From the NCBI GenBank assembly GCA_946902985.2, contig OX336391.1, positions 70,905,947-70,969,946 of the forward strand: DNA of 64,000 nucleotides, read 5' to 3'. Below, piece by piece: positions 8,715-20,436 of this stretch (within the stretch, counting starts at the first letter, position 1; each line of letters opens with the position of its first letter). The notes beneath the pieces were generated by a model. That model was not told the origin of the DNA, did not search any database, and saw only the letters and a list, made by a program, of their open reading frames with translations. The DNA comes from Meconema thalassinum. Lineage: Eukaryota; Arthropoda; Insecta; Orthoptera; Tettigoniidae. A program made the translations under genes and the position numbers.

Positions 8715-11700
8715 ATGGAAGAAACCATGCCTAGCTATATGTGTAAAGAGTGTGGAAAGACTTTTCTTCGGGACTATGATAGAAAGCGTCACGAAGTATC
8801 GTGTGGTAAATTTTATGAGTGCAAAGCTTGTGGCAGTAAATTTAACAATGCCTACAATGGACGTCGCCATGAGGAATGTTGTAATGTTGTGTCAGCAGCT
8901 AAAAGACAAAACACTGAGCCTACAAAACATTACCTGCTCTCAATGGTTCCTGATAATAATGGACTTACTGAATATGAAACGTCTTTTCAAGGTCATCTTA
9001 AATCCTATTTTATACGTTGTGATACGTGGAAGGATTTAAATTCATACCTTAAAGAGTCCAAACAGCAAATAATACAAGCTATGCAGAAAGAACTAGCAAT
9101 GCACAAGTCAATCAAAGTTAATCTTGTGGCTGAATGTAGATTCATTCATACATCTACCAATGAAATTACAGATCGTGCTTTTAAAACACGAAATCAGGCC
9201 TTATTTTTGGAATCAGACTTAAGTAGTTTCTTGGAAACACAATTTACAAAGTTAACTACTGAAATGGAAGAATCTGAGCTAAAAGGCAGTAATTGGGCTT
9301 TGTTAGCAGTGGAAGGAGTTCGATTGAAAATAAATAAGTATAATCCCTTGCGTGGCAGCACATATATTTCATTACCAGCAGCTATACAAGCAAGAAAAGC
9401 CTGCATTAATCCTCAAAACTTTAAGGACGAAAAGTGTTTTATGTACGCCATTTTAGCAAAACTGGTTAAAACGAAAGCTGAACGCATTAGTAAATACAAG
9501 GACCTTGAAAACAAGTATGATTTTTCAGTAATATCGTTTCCTACATCGCTAGCTGACATTCCCAAATTTGAGAAAGCCAACGACATATCAATCAATGTAT
9601 TTGGACTGAAAGAAGACAACAAACTGTTTCCTCTAAAGGTTGTGGATCAAGAGTTACAAGACCATCGTGACCTCCTCCTGCTAAGTTCTTCATCCGGCCA
9701 GAACCACTACGTCTTTATCAAAGATTTTGATAAACTAGTAGGACATCAGATTACCCGCCATGGACATAAGATATATACATGTAAACGGTGTTTTACTCAT
9801 TTCGATAATCGATATGGACAACAAGGAATGGAAAAATTAAAAGAACATAGAGCTTTGTGTGTCCAACATGACATTGGTAGGGTTGAAATGCCGATTAAAA
9901 ACCCAATTGTGAAATTCTTAAATGTGGAAAAAATGTTGAGAATACCTTACGTTATCTATGCAGATTTTGAAAGTATACTTCTACCATATCAAACATGTCT
10001 ACCCAATCCTGAGGCAAGTTATACAGTGCCATACCAGAGTCATGTTCCTATGAGCTTTGGTATATACGTTAAACCCTCACCTGCTGTGGAACACATAAAG
10101 ACAAATCTTCCAAGCCAACCTCTTATTTATCGTGGACCTAACGCTGCAGAAAAGTTTATGGACAGTTTGATCTCAATAGCTAATGAAATTGATCGCCTTT
10201 ACAGCTTAAATGTTCCAAAGGCCTTAACTCAGGATCAAGAAGCAGAGTTCCAATGTTCTGAAACCTGTTATTTGTGTTATAAACCATTTACCAAAGAGGA
10301 CTGGAAAGTTCGAGACCATTGCCATATTACAGGGGAATACCGTGGAAGTGCTCACAATAACTGTAATTTGAGGTGTAAAACACGTAACCCCGTTCCTGTA
10401 TTTCTACATAATATGAGTGGCTACGATGCAAATTTCATTGTTAAACAATTGGGATGTACTACTGAGAGAGTGGATGTTATTGCTAACTCCAAAGAAAAGT
10501 ACATTTCCTTCACCAAATCTGTAGGAAATGTTAAGCTTCGATTTGTGGACACGTTTCGGTTAATGCCAAGTAGTTTGGAAAACTTAGTTTCCAATTTAAC
10601 ATCATACCCTGAAACAGACAAGTACTTTGGAAAAGAAAATGCAATGCTCATGACTCGTAAAGGGGTATTTTGTTATGATTACATCGATTCATGGGAAAAG
10701 TTAAGTGAAACGTGTTTACCTCCAAAAGAGGCATTCTTTAGCAAATTAAGTCAAGAAGATGTTAGTAAAAAAGACTATGAACATGCCAAAAATGTATGGA
10801 ATCAGTTCAACATTAAGACTCTAGGGGAATATAGTGACCTCTACCTAACTTCAGATATACTCCTACTTGCAGACAGCTTTGAAACGTTCAGAAACAAAAC
10901 ATTAGAAACACACCGAGTGGATGCTGCACACTTTTTTACATCGCCTGGTTTAAGTTTCGAGGCAATGCTCCTTTACACTGGAATTGAACTGGAATTGCTA
11001 CAGGATTACGATCAGATTCTTTTAATCGAGTCTGGAATACGTGGAGGCATATGCCAGGTGTCTCATCGGTATGCTGAAGCTAACAATAAATACATGGAAA
11101 CCTATGATTCTGAGAAACCATCGCAGTTTATTACCTATGATGATGCCAACAACCAATACGGGTGGGCTATGTGCCACTCTCTTCCTTATGGTGGATTTCA
11201 GTGGGTTTCTCCAGATACTGTTGATCTAGAAACACTAAAGGAAGACGATCCTGTGGGGTACATTCTAGACGTTGATGTTGATTACCCATGCGACCTTCAT
11301 GATCTACACAACGATTTACCTTTCCTACCAGAGTGTACACAACCTAAGGATTCGTCTCTCAAGAAACTAATTCCTCATCTTGGAAATCGAAAGCGGTACG
11401 TTGTTCATTACATGGCACTTAAACAGGCTTTAGATCATGGACTAAAATTGGTAAAAATTCATCGTGTGTTAAAGTTTAAACAAAGACCTTGGCTAAAGGC
11501 ATACGTTGATTTTAATAACAACCTTCGAAAACAAGTCAAAAATGATTTTGAGAAAAATCTATACAAATTATTCAACAATGCCATTTTTTGAAAAACAATG
11601 GAAAATATTCGTAAAAGAATAGACATACGTCTTGTGACTGACAGCAAAAAGGCTGAAAAGCTAATAGCAAAGCCGACATTTGTTGACAGAACAATTTATG

Positions 11701-12347
11701 GTCCTAACCTAGCTGCTTTCCACATGGCTAAACGTAACATTGTATTCAATAAGCCTATATATATTGGAATGTGTATACTGGATATTTCAAAAACTCTCAT
11801 GTATTCCCACCACTATAATGTCCTGCTACCCTATTATGGCATGGACAATCTTAAACTCATGTATATGGATACAGACTCGTTCATTTATTTGGTTAACACT
11901 CAAGATGTATATCAAGACAAGTTGGATTTTCTAGAACACCTGGACACATCTGATTATCCTACTAATCATATATGTTACTCTATATCAAACAAGAAAACGT
12001 TGGGAAAATTTATAGACGAGGCTTGTGGACAAATTATTAAAGCATTTGTTGGACTTAGAGCTAAAATGTATGCTTTAGACATAAATGGTAAAGAAATCAA
12101 AAAGATTAAAGGTATTAGTAGAAGTGTTGTCAAAAATTGTATAAGCTTTCAAGATTATAAAGATTGTGTCATGAAAAACAATGTAAAAAGAATACCAATG
12201 AACATTATCGCTTCTAAACAACATGACATATCATCTATAAGACTAAACAAAATTGCTTTGTGTCCTAGTGATGATAAAAGAGTAATTGATACTAATGGTA
12301 TAGGTACTCATGCCTATGGTCACTACTCAATCATTGACCATGCTTAA
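8715..12347 (+). pseudogene. Family B DNA polymerase, right copy, stop in palm motif B
   Basis: Same gene as the left copy, in the opposite orientation and nearly identical. The first 958 codons are open, covering the zinc fingers, endonuclease VII-like domain, three exonuclease motifs and palm motif A. Codon 959, the glycine of the NNAIFGK motif, is TGA (11589-11591) instead of GGA. A product ending there would lack motifs B and C and the KMY region, so it should be polymerase-dead, though the exonuclease and endonuclease-like parts would be complete. The frame then continues open to 12347 and ends with 10 residues that the left copy has lost. Residue 941 is Val here and Ala on the left. The downstream open segment from 11598 is the tail of this gene, not a separate one. 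Confidence 0.9.
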
Positions 12348-12417
12348 AGAGTTAAGTTAAGAATATCAAAATCCTCTGCCTGCATATACCAAATACATAA
12401 AACAAAACAATTTAGGA

Positions 12418-12423
12418 AATAAA
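12418..12423 (+). terminator. Possible polyadenylation signal, right polymerase gene
   Basis: AATAAA about 70 bases after the stop at 12347, mirrored in the left arm. It sits in an A-rich 3' region, so chance is possible. Confidence 0.35.
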
Positions 12424-13727
12424 ACAATAGCACTAAACATAGAAAACACAAAAAGAAAAAAAATAGTATTCATACGCAAACATAAATAAAAATAGAAAAC
12501 AAAAATAAAACAACTGTAATTATAACAAATGTATTATGTGTAAATAGTGTAAATATATTTAAAATGGATTAAAAAAATATTGTATGAACACTGCTTGGAA
12601 TTTTTTTATTAGTACCCACCTCCCACTCCTAATCCAAACAGTTAACCTCCAGTAATTTTGAGAAATTGCTTTAGTTAGCTAAACTAGGTACTCAAAAGTA
12701 TAGTATGCTTTGGGATAAGGTATACAACCTTGTTATATGTAATGAAAATATCGTGTTTGGCAAATATGAACTTTAGACACGGACTAAATCAAAAACATGT
12801 AAACAACAAAATTGAAAAATCCATGTTTCCATACTGACAAAATTAAAAAAAAACTTGAAACTAAAATTTAAAAAAACTGTAAATTGGAATTTGACAAATT
12901 GCAATGTGTGAAATATGAAAATGAAAAGAAAAAAAAAATGAATAAAAGCTTTTACTTTTTAAAACTTAACTGACTTTGTAATCCTAAGCTGGTTGTGTGT
13001 AGCGATCATTTTGCACAGTAGCCACAGTGCAATTGTTAGCTTTACCTTACTCTCTATAAGACTAGCAAAAAGATAGTTGCATGTGCCCTTATATACTTTG
13101 AGTGTGTTGATTAGCCTTTGGCTTAGCTTTAAAGGTTAGGTTTGGTAAAGTTAGGTTAGGTTAAGTTAGGTGAAGTTAAGTGAGGAAATGCTTGGTTCGG
13201 TGAACTAAAGTTATGTTAGGTTAGGTAAGGTTAGATTAGGTTAGGTTAGGTGAGGTTAGGTAAAGTTGGGTTAGGCAAAATGGTTGAGGTATGAATTAAC
13301 CCCCACTCTTTTTAGTTTTGCCTCAAAAGGCTGAGTGTACCCCATTCCAACTATCAGACCAGAAATTAAATTTCTTGGCAAAGCCAGGACTCAGACCGGG
13401 GGACTCCACAGTGACATTCAAGAATTCTGCCACTTAATCATAAAGTGGATTATGTAAGGCTGGTCTTGATTGTACATGATTAATCAATAATTACATAATA
13501 ATAATAATGATAATAATAATAATAATAATAAATATTCCACTTAGCGACTACACGGTCGAACTCCCCCTGTGACATTATTCACGGTCTCAGAGTATGGCAG
13601 CCATCTTGCGCATTAGCCCCTGACCCAGCTATGACTGTCCCCTCCATAAGAATAACATAGAGTGATTGCGCGCGGCGGCCATGTTGCGCATTAGCCCCTG
13701 TCCCAGCTTCGGCCTATATATCCTACT

Positions 13728-13733
13728 TTAGAC
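13728..13733 (+). repeat. 6-bp target-site duplication, right (ttagac)
   Basis: Identical to 861-866 and immediately outside the CCTACT terminus. The satellite continues with cactgtctg. Confidence 0.85.
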
Positions 13734-15215
13734 CACTGTCTGAACATATCCATTGGTCGCTACTGGGTTAGACCACTGTCTGAACATATCCATTGGTCGC
13801 TACTGGCTTTGACCACCACCTCAACATAACCATTGGTCGCTACTGTGTTAGACCACTGTCTGAACATAACCATTGGTCGCTACTGGGTTAGACCACCGCC
13901 TCAACATAACCATTGGTCGCTACTGAGTTAGACCACTGTCTGAACATAACCATTGGTCGCTACTGGGTTAGACCACCGCCTCAACATAACCATTGGTCGC
14001 TACTGGGTTAGACCACTGTCTCAACATAACCATTGGTCGCTACTGGGTTAGACCACCGCCTCAACATAACCATTGGTCGCTACTGGGTTAGACCACTGTC
14101 TCAACATAACCATTGGTCGCTACTTGGTTAGACCACTGTCTGAACATATCCATTAGTCGCTACTGGCTTAGACCACTTTCTGAACATAACCATTGGTCGC
14201 TACTGGGTTAGACCACTGTCTCAACATAACCATTGGTCGCTACTGGCTTAGACCACTGTCTGAACATAACCATTGGTCGCTACTGGGTTAGACCACTGTC
14301 TCAACATAACCATTGGTCGCTAATGGGTTAGACCACTGTCTCAACATAACCATTGGTCGCTACTGGGTTAGACCACCGCCTCAACATAACCATTGGTCGC
14401 TACTGGGTTAGACCACTGTCTCAACATAACCATTGGTCGCTACTTGGTTAGACCACTGTCTGAACATATCCATTAGTCGCTACTGGCTTAGACCACTGTC
14501 TGAACATAACCATTGGTCGCTACTGGGTTAGACCACTGTCTCAACATAACCATTGGTCGCTACTGGCTTAGACCACTGTCTGAACATAACCATTGGTCGC
14601 TACTGGGTTAGACCACTGTCTCAACATAACCATTGGTCGCTACTGGGTTAGACCACTGTCTGAACATATCCATTGGTCGCTATTGGGTTAGACCACCACC
14701 TCAACATAACCATTGGTCGCTACTGGGTTAGACCACTGTCTCAACATAACCATTGGTCGCTACTGGGTTAGACCACCGCCTCAACATAACCATTGGTCGC
14801 TACTGGGTTAGACCACTGTCTCAACATAACCATTGGTCGCTACTGGGTTAGACCACTGTCTCAACATAACCATTGGTCACTACTGGGTTAGACCACCACC
14901 TCAACATAACCATTGGTCGTTACTGGGTTAGACCACTGTCTCAACATAACCATTGGTCGCTACTGGGTTAGACCACTGTCTCAACATAACCATTGGTCGC
15001 TACTGGGTTAGACCACTGTCTCAACATAACCATTGGTCACTATTGGGTTAGACCACCGCCTCAACATAACCATTGGTCGCTACTGGGTTAGACCACTGTC
15101 TCAACATAACCATTGGTCGCTACTTGGTTAGACCACTGTCTCAACATAACCATTGGTCGCTACTAAACTAGACCACAGTCTGAACATATCCATTGGTCGC
15201 TACTGGGTTATACCA
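13728..15215 (+). repeat. 40-bp satellite array
   Basis: About 36 tandem units of 40 bp (ttagaccactgtctcaacat, aaccattggtcgctactggg). Variant units (gaccaccgcc, catatccattagtcgc, tactggctta) recur in a fixed order. The block 14101-14420 is matched by 14421-14740, a higher-order repeat of eight units (320 bp). Confidence 0.92.
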
Positions 15216-15965
15216 GTGTCTGCGTTAAAAATAATTGGTTGCTTCTGGGTTAGACCACTGTTGGGGAAAACCATTGGTCGCTACTGGCTTAGACCACTGT
15301 TGGCAAAAACCATTTGTCGCCACTGTGTTAGACCACTGTTGGCGAAAACCATTTGTCGCTACTTGGTTAGACCACTGTTGGCAAAAACCATTTGTCGCCA
15401 CTGTGTTAGACCACTGTTGGCGAAAACCATTTGTCGCTACTTGGTTAGACCACTGTTGGCGAAAACCATTTGTCGCCACTGTGTTAGACCACTGTTGGCG
15501 AAAACCATTTGTTGCTACTGGGTTAGACCACTGTTGGGGAAAACCATTGGTCTGTACTAAACTAGACCACAGTCTGAACATAACCATTTGTCGTTACTGG
15601 GTTAGACCACTGTTGGCAAAAACCATTTGTCACTACCGGGTTAGACCACTGTTGGCAAAAACCATTGGTCTCTACCAAACTAGACCACAGTCTGAACATA
15701 ACCATTTGTTGCTTCTGGGTTAGACCACTGTTGGGGAAAACCATTGGTCTCTACCAAACTAGACCACAGTCTGAACATAACCATTTGTTGCTTCTGGGTT
15801 AGACCACTGTTGGCAAAAACCATTTGTCGCCACTGTGTTAGACCACTGTTGGCGAAAACCATTGGTCTCTACTAAACTAGACCACAGTCTGAACATAACC
15901 ATTGGTCACTACTGGGTTAGACCACTTTTGGCGAAAACCATTGGTCGCTACTGGGTTGGATCACT
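15216..15965 (+). repeat. 39-bp satellite block, diverged subfamily
   Basis: Related to the 40-bp array, but the middle is gttggcgaaaacc instead of gtctcaacataacc, giving a 39-bp unit. Two unit types alternate (cgccactgtg and cgctacttgg), a 78-bp higher-order unit. Because 39 is a multiple of three, long open frames arise on both strands; these are not genes. Confidence 0.88.
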
Positions 15966-18900
15966 GTCTGAGTGAATTCATTGGTCGCTGCTGGGTTTCT
16001 GTCGCGACAGGATTAGTTTTCGTTATGGTAGAAACCAGTGGGGTACGCAGGATTTCGTTCTGGGGGGGTTTCCAATAATATAGTAGGGTAATTAGGTTCA
16101 CTATTAAAGGGGCAGATGACCTTGCTGTTCCGCCCCTTAAAACGACAGTCATCATCATACATAATTAAAATGATATGTCGATTAATGTACATAAACAATT
16201 AAATAAACATTATATTTGCAAGAAAACGATTTTAGGCCGCATTATTTTTTCAGCTCAATAAAGAAAATGGGATTTTTTTTATACATGGAAAGAAGTACAG
16301 TACAGTAATAAATAATTAAAACTGAAATGATGCAGTAGTAGACTAACATCACGTGACTGCTTTTAATATTGATATTAAGTGAGAGAGAAATAATGTTTTG
16401 GTCTCCGTGTTCTTACTGCCATTAGGCTAATATTTGACTCGCAAAAATCTGTCTTTCTTGATGGCCTTATCTGGATCATTGATAGGAATACATTGCAGAA
16501 ACAGAATTATCATTAACGAAACCGAGGCGACGTTACCGATCGGACACTTCAACAGGAAAACAGATCCATGGCTGGCTCCAACTCAGAAGGGGTCGTCCAG
16601 CTGCGAGTAGAGAGCAGGGCATTTACCAAGTGACGAACGTGGCAACTTTAAAAATATACACAGGAGCTAAGATGTAAAACAGGTGATAGAAGGGACAATA
16701 TAGGCTAAAGATTCAAGTAAACAAATGTCCCTGGGGGTGTTTAAACCCTAACCCCCGCGTCCGTACGCCACTGGTAGAAACAACAGTGCTAAGTGGATCC
16801 ATGATTGAAAGCGGCAAACGAATTAATGTTGCCACCGCATAAAAATCCCATATTCAATCTCCTTACTCTCAGTTGGATACCGATTCCCTTAGTCGTATAT
16901 TTCACAGATTTTCGTTGTGGCCGGCTACCTAAAGTGTAGCAAGTATGATATAATTAGGTGGAAATATGCTCATTGATTGCAAATGCGCACCATTTCCATG
17001 TGGAAGGTCACGGGGTCTGGGACAGCTTAAATGAGTTACTAGATCAAGACAGGGTAGGCAACATTAACAGCCGTCCCCTATGCCTACGTAAATGTTGGTT
17101 TATGGTTTCATTTCTTGAAGATAAGTTGTTTTCAGGTGCGAGCACATTGTCACCAACCCTGCTTAAAATCCCGCCATCTCCAAAGACCATAATATCAGTA
17201 AAATTCCGTACCACACAGTTGCCGACATATTTCTGGCAATAACTCCCAGAATGCATTTTTCACAAAGTCAGCCAACATTATAATTACGACTGTAACTAAT
17301 GACTTATTATTTGAGTAATTTCACAGTTTTCTTTGGAAATTCAAGTCTAATGAAGTTGTAACAAGTTGTACAAGGTAAGTACTAGTAATATACATCGATT
17401 AAAACAGTTTATACAGTTATTAGAGACTCTTGATATGTGTGTGTCAAATCCACTTGTCTGAGATGTTTCGAAGCTTTTATTTAATTAATTTTTGTATAAA
17501 TTCTTATTTAGATTTCATCATGACGCCTAAAAAATACGAGAACAAGATTGGAGATGGATTGGAGTAACTCTACAAAGATCACTACAATTTAAGTAAGTAG
17601 GCCTAGCCTAGACCTACACAATTTAAAGTACAGAGTTATTTAATCGTTGTTTTATTTATTTTTATATTCAAGTCAGAGCACAAATAACGTATATACTCAC
17701 ATGTGCATGGTATATGCACTGCACTAGAGTCACATATGCAAATTTTCAGAGAAAACCAACAATATCTCATAGCTCTCTTTTAGTTCTCGACATAAGTTAC
17801 TGCGCCACTGAATGTCTGGGTGAAAATTACTGATGTACTAATGTTGGGTGAGACAAAGTCATTGTTCGCTACTTGGTTAGATGACACGGTTTGGGCGAAG
17901 CCACTGGTTGCAATAAGTTATAAATATTGGTCGCAGCTATAGCCTACTTGTATTATTAATTCTGAATGAAAGTAGAAAGTGGCTTATACACCTGCATCGG
18001 ACATGATTGTGACTGTATGCTGTGATGGCTGCGCTAGAATTAGTAGCACACAGGTAACGATATTTGTAGGCTATACATTATACGGTAATAGAAAACTAAA
18101 AATTTCATAGATCTCGTAGGCCTATACTACACAGCTTGGACATTGGACGTGAATAATGAAATAAAAGGCAAAACCATTGGTCTGGATAAAGATTATTGAT
18201 GCTTGACTACCCCCACTGTGCATGACAAAAACCAGGGGTGTTATATATTAGCTAACGCGGCCCACGCTACCTCAATTTTTCATATTAAAGCATTGTTGTT
18301 GTTTCTTATGGCTAGCCCAGATTCCAATCCATCAGCTTTCTTGCATTCCAATAGAGTTGTGTGAGGTTTCCTGAAGTTCTAGCAGTCACATCAAGTTTGT
18401 TGCAATGCGGCAGGTGCCCATTATCTATTTTACTTCCAGGTTCGTGACAAAGTGTGCATTTTTCAGATCTCAGGATGTCCCAAATAGGATCACGACTTAT
18501 ATAGATGGAATTCCAGCTGAGTCTGCCATTTTCGCTGTTAATTATGCACAAGTACAGTATTGCCAATCCCACACTTACGGGACTACTTTGTATAAGCGCG
18601 GTACCATGAAACAAAATAGCGCCAAGTTTGAACCAGTTCGCAATGGATTGTGCAAGCTGTTTTTGTCTAAACCAATAATTGTTAATTCATTAGGCCATAC
18701 GAACACCCCTGGATTTTGTCACAGACAGTGGGGGTAGACACGCATCAATAATTTTCATCCAAACCCATGGTTTGTGGCTAGACAAATAACTTTTAGGCAG
18801 TGAGGCGCTGGTTTTTTCCCAATTAGTTCGAAACATGAAATTCTTGCGATCAGCGTTCATTACAGTGGTAAATACTGTTCTACATACAAAACAAACCTAA

Positions 18901-19259
18901 CCTGGGGCTTATGCCCAGACCTCCTTGCTTGTAGTGCAATCGGTAATTTTCGTCCAGACAGTCGACTAAACAAGTAGCGACCAATGGTTTCGTCCAGTCA
19001 GTCGTCTAACCAAGAAGAGCTCGTTTATTTATTGTTCTCACATAATTACAACATTACATGTGTCGTCTAATGTAGGCCTATTTAGTATCGGATATGTTGG
19101 TAACTAATGACGTCAATGTGATCGCTCACTGCGGCAGTTTCACATACCAAATATGCTGTCGAACATGGCTGCGGTTGTTAAATATACAATAAATAAAAAC
19201 ACATGTTTAAGTGATTTAGCACATATATCCGGTGCAGAAGTGATCAAGGTTAGTAGTTA
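15966..19259. other. Long stretch without a recognised gene; scattered decayed satellite units
   Basis: I recognise no gene. Isolated decayed units of the neighbouring satellite occur near 15966-16010 and 17851-17915 (+), and from about 18655 to 19015 partly inverted. A short frame from an ATG at 17521 follows an acceptor-like tract and ends at 17567; it is too short to call. Open frames at 16958-17242 and 18312-18737 exist on both strands without family motifs. Confidence 0.5.
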
Positions 19260-19514
19260 CAATTGGATACCTATCAGTAGAGAGGTGCTAAGTGCCATTT
19301 TTTATGAACATTGAGTATTATAGTAAAAAGTGTTTAGTCAGTTTATTTGTGAGTATATATTCTTCTAATTTGAATAACATACAGATATAGTATTTCTTGC
19401 TATCCAGTGGCAGATACAGGTTCATAATATGAAAACTGTGGAATTCTGTTTGAGTGAAATGTTAGAAGTTGTGAAAGGTGCAAAGTCCACTAGTCTTTAC
19501 GAATGTGCTACGTG

Positions 19515-20272
19515 CTAATTAAACAAAGATGACGGCTTTCCGTCACGCAAACACGTGACATACAGTTGTCCATGCATGAAGCACGGAAACACCAAGTTAA
19601 TTCCACAAATTTCCAACGACCGACCTTGTGATTTGTTGATGGTCATTGCAAAGGCCAGTAGCATGGGAAATTGCAACCGCTTAAAATCGAATGGCACGTC
19701 CGGTGGAATCATTGGGATGTGCGGAATCAAAACAACTTCTCCATCGATGACGTTGTTCATTTGCTTTTCCACAGCCAGTCGTGTTCCATTGCATAATCGA
19801 AGTTAATTGTTGTCACGCAACATGATGATGAGCCTACTTTCAATTGCAAATTGTGAGGTGGTAATCCAGGCAATTCCAGCGAATTCAAAAATTCTGTGAG
19901 ATGGCTGACTACCTCATCCAGGTTGATAACTGAGTCAACCGATTTGAAGGGAAACAACTGTCCCGGAATGAAATTTTGAATGGACTTGTTGGGATCTTTA
20001 TTTTTCTCTGCCAATATGGCTCGTTCGCTCAGCCAATTATGGTTTTTGAAGTTCTGTGCTACGTTCGGAAAAACACGCTCGGTCATGCTTGTGTCGTGCT
20101 CGCTGGCGTTGTGTTTGATATTCACGAACTCATTGCATTCTGAATCTATTCGCTGTTCGTTCATTATCAGTCGCTCTTGAACGTAAGTCAGACATGCCCA
20201 TACGACTATTTTCATTATCCGTCGCTCTTTGGTCATCAGAGTAGTTTGCACGTCAAGTAGCTCGCCGCGCAT
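19515..20272 (-). pseudogene. Helitron/Pif1-type helicase, C-terminal relic
   Basis: Two overlapping minus-strand frames read as the last third of a Helitron Pif1-like helicase. The upstream frame (20272-19757) has a VFPN...NHNWLSERAILAEKN-type segment and an LPPHNLQLKVGS-type segment, both conserved in these helicases. The downstream frame (19772-19515) has IPMIPPDVPF, FKRLQFPMLLAFAMTINKSQ (helicase motif V region) and FMHGQLYVTCLRDGKPSSLF (motif VI region, where the family has a Ser-Arg after YVA). A frameshift at about 19757-19772 separates them. No Rep nuclease domain or Walker A part is present, so this is a dead fragment. It lies within the TIR-bounded unit 19260-21249. Confidence 0.8.
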
Positions 20273-20322
20273 TTAAACTGGCTTCGACGACCTCTGTCAG
20301 CTCTTCCTCTCCTTGGCATTGC

Positions 20323-20436
20323 AATGGACACTGTAAAACGACACGGAATTTGAGTAATGTAATGGACACTGTAAAACGACACGGAATTTGAGTAATGTAA
20401 TGGACACTGTAAAACGACACGGAATTATTTTCACAA
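20323..20436 (+). repeat. 38-bp tandem repeat, three copies
   Basis: Units begin at 20323, 20361 and 20399 with aatggacactgtaaaacgac and acggaatttgagtaatgt. They are nearly identical, so the expansion is recent. They lie just upstream of the helicase relic on the minus strand. Confidence 0.9.

Larger units (their letters stand above)
867..13727. mobile_element. Palindromic Maverick/Polinton-like element encoding only family B DNA polymerase
   Basis: This 12,861-bp element has ends 5'-AGTAGGATATATAGGC and its exact complement, and a 6-bp duplication of the satellite target. Known Mavericks/Polintons begin with AG, make 6-bp duplications and carry a protein-primed polymerase. They normally also carry a retroviral-type integrase, packaging ATPase, cysteine protease and capsid genes in 15-20 kb with TIRs of some hundred bases. 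None of those extra genes is visible here. Instead the inverted repeats have grown to about 5.6 kb and include the polymerase, so the element carries two divergent copies reading toward the ends. The spacer at 6496-8050 has only repeats. The arms differ at only a handful of sites, so the duplication or its last homogenisation is recent. It may be a non-autonomous derivative mobilised in trans or a distinct minimal lineage. Boundaries are secure; the class is inferred. Confidence 0.85.
8051..13727 (-). repeat. Right giant terminal inverted repeat
   Basis: Inverted partner of 867-6495. Differences seen: a 43-bp insertion near 8424-8466 flanked by the direct repeat agaatattttcag, two extra triplets in the TAA microsatellite near 13505, one base in an A-run, single substitutions near 12615, 13297 and 13544, and three within the coding sequence (residue 941, codons 959 and 1201). 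That is roughly 0.2% substitution by eye. Confidence 0.92.

Noticed and set aside
11598..12347. Separate 249-codon gene after the right polymerase
   Set aside because: It is the same reading frame as the polymerase, continuing after the single TGA, and matches the C-terminus of the left copy.
867..13727. Possibility that the palindrome is a sequencing or assembly artefact
   Set aside because: The arms differ by substitutions, microsatellite length and a 43-bp insertion, have a unique 1.55-kb spacer, and the whole is bounded by a target duplication. A missed-adaptor artefact would be an exact fold-back. Long reads would still be the final proof.
867..13727. Complete integrated virus with capsid and packaging genes
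   Set aside because: Only the polymerase is encoded. I found no integrase, ATPase or capsid-like frame in the arms or the spacer.
15153..15862. Long open frames on both strands giving repetitive 13-residue peptides
   Set aside because: They are produced by the 39-bp satellite (13 codons), are open on opposite strands at once and have no family signature.
13728..15965. CRISPR-like appearance of regular repeats
   Set aside because: Units are contiguous with no unique spacers, and the genome is clearly eukaryotic; it is a satellite.
17521..17620. Possible short exon (acceptor-like tract, ATG, donor-like gtaagt)
   Set aside because: Only about 15 codons before a stop, with no supporting neighbour exon; too weak to annotate.
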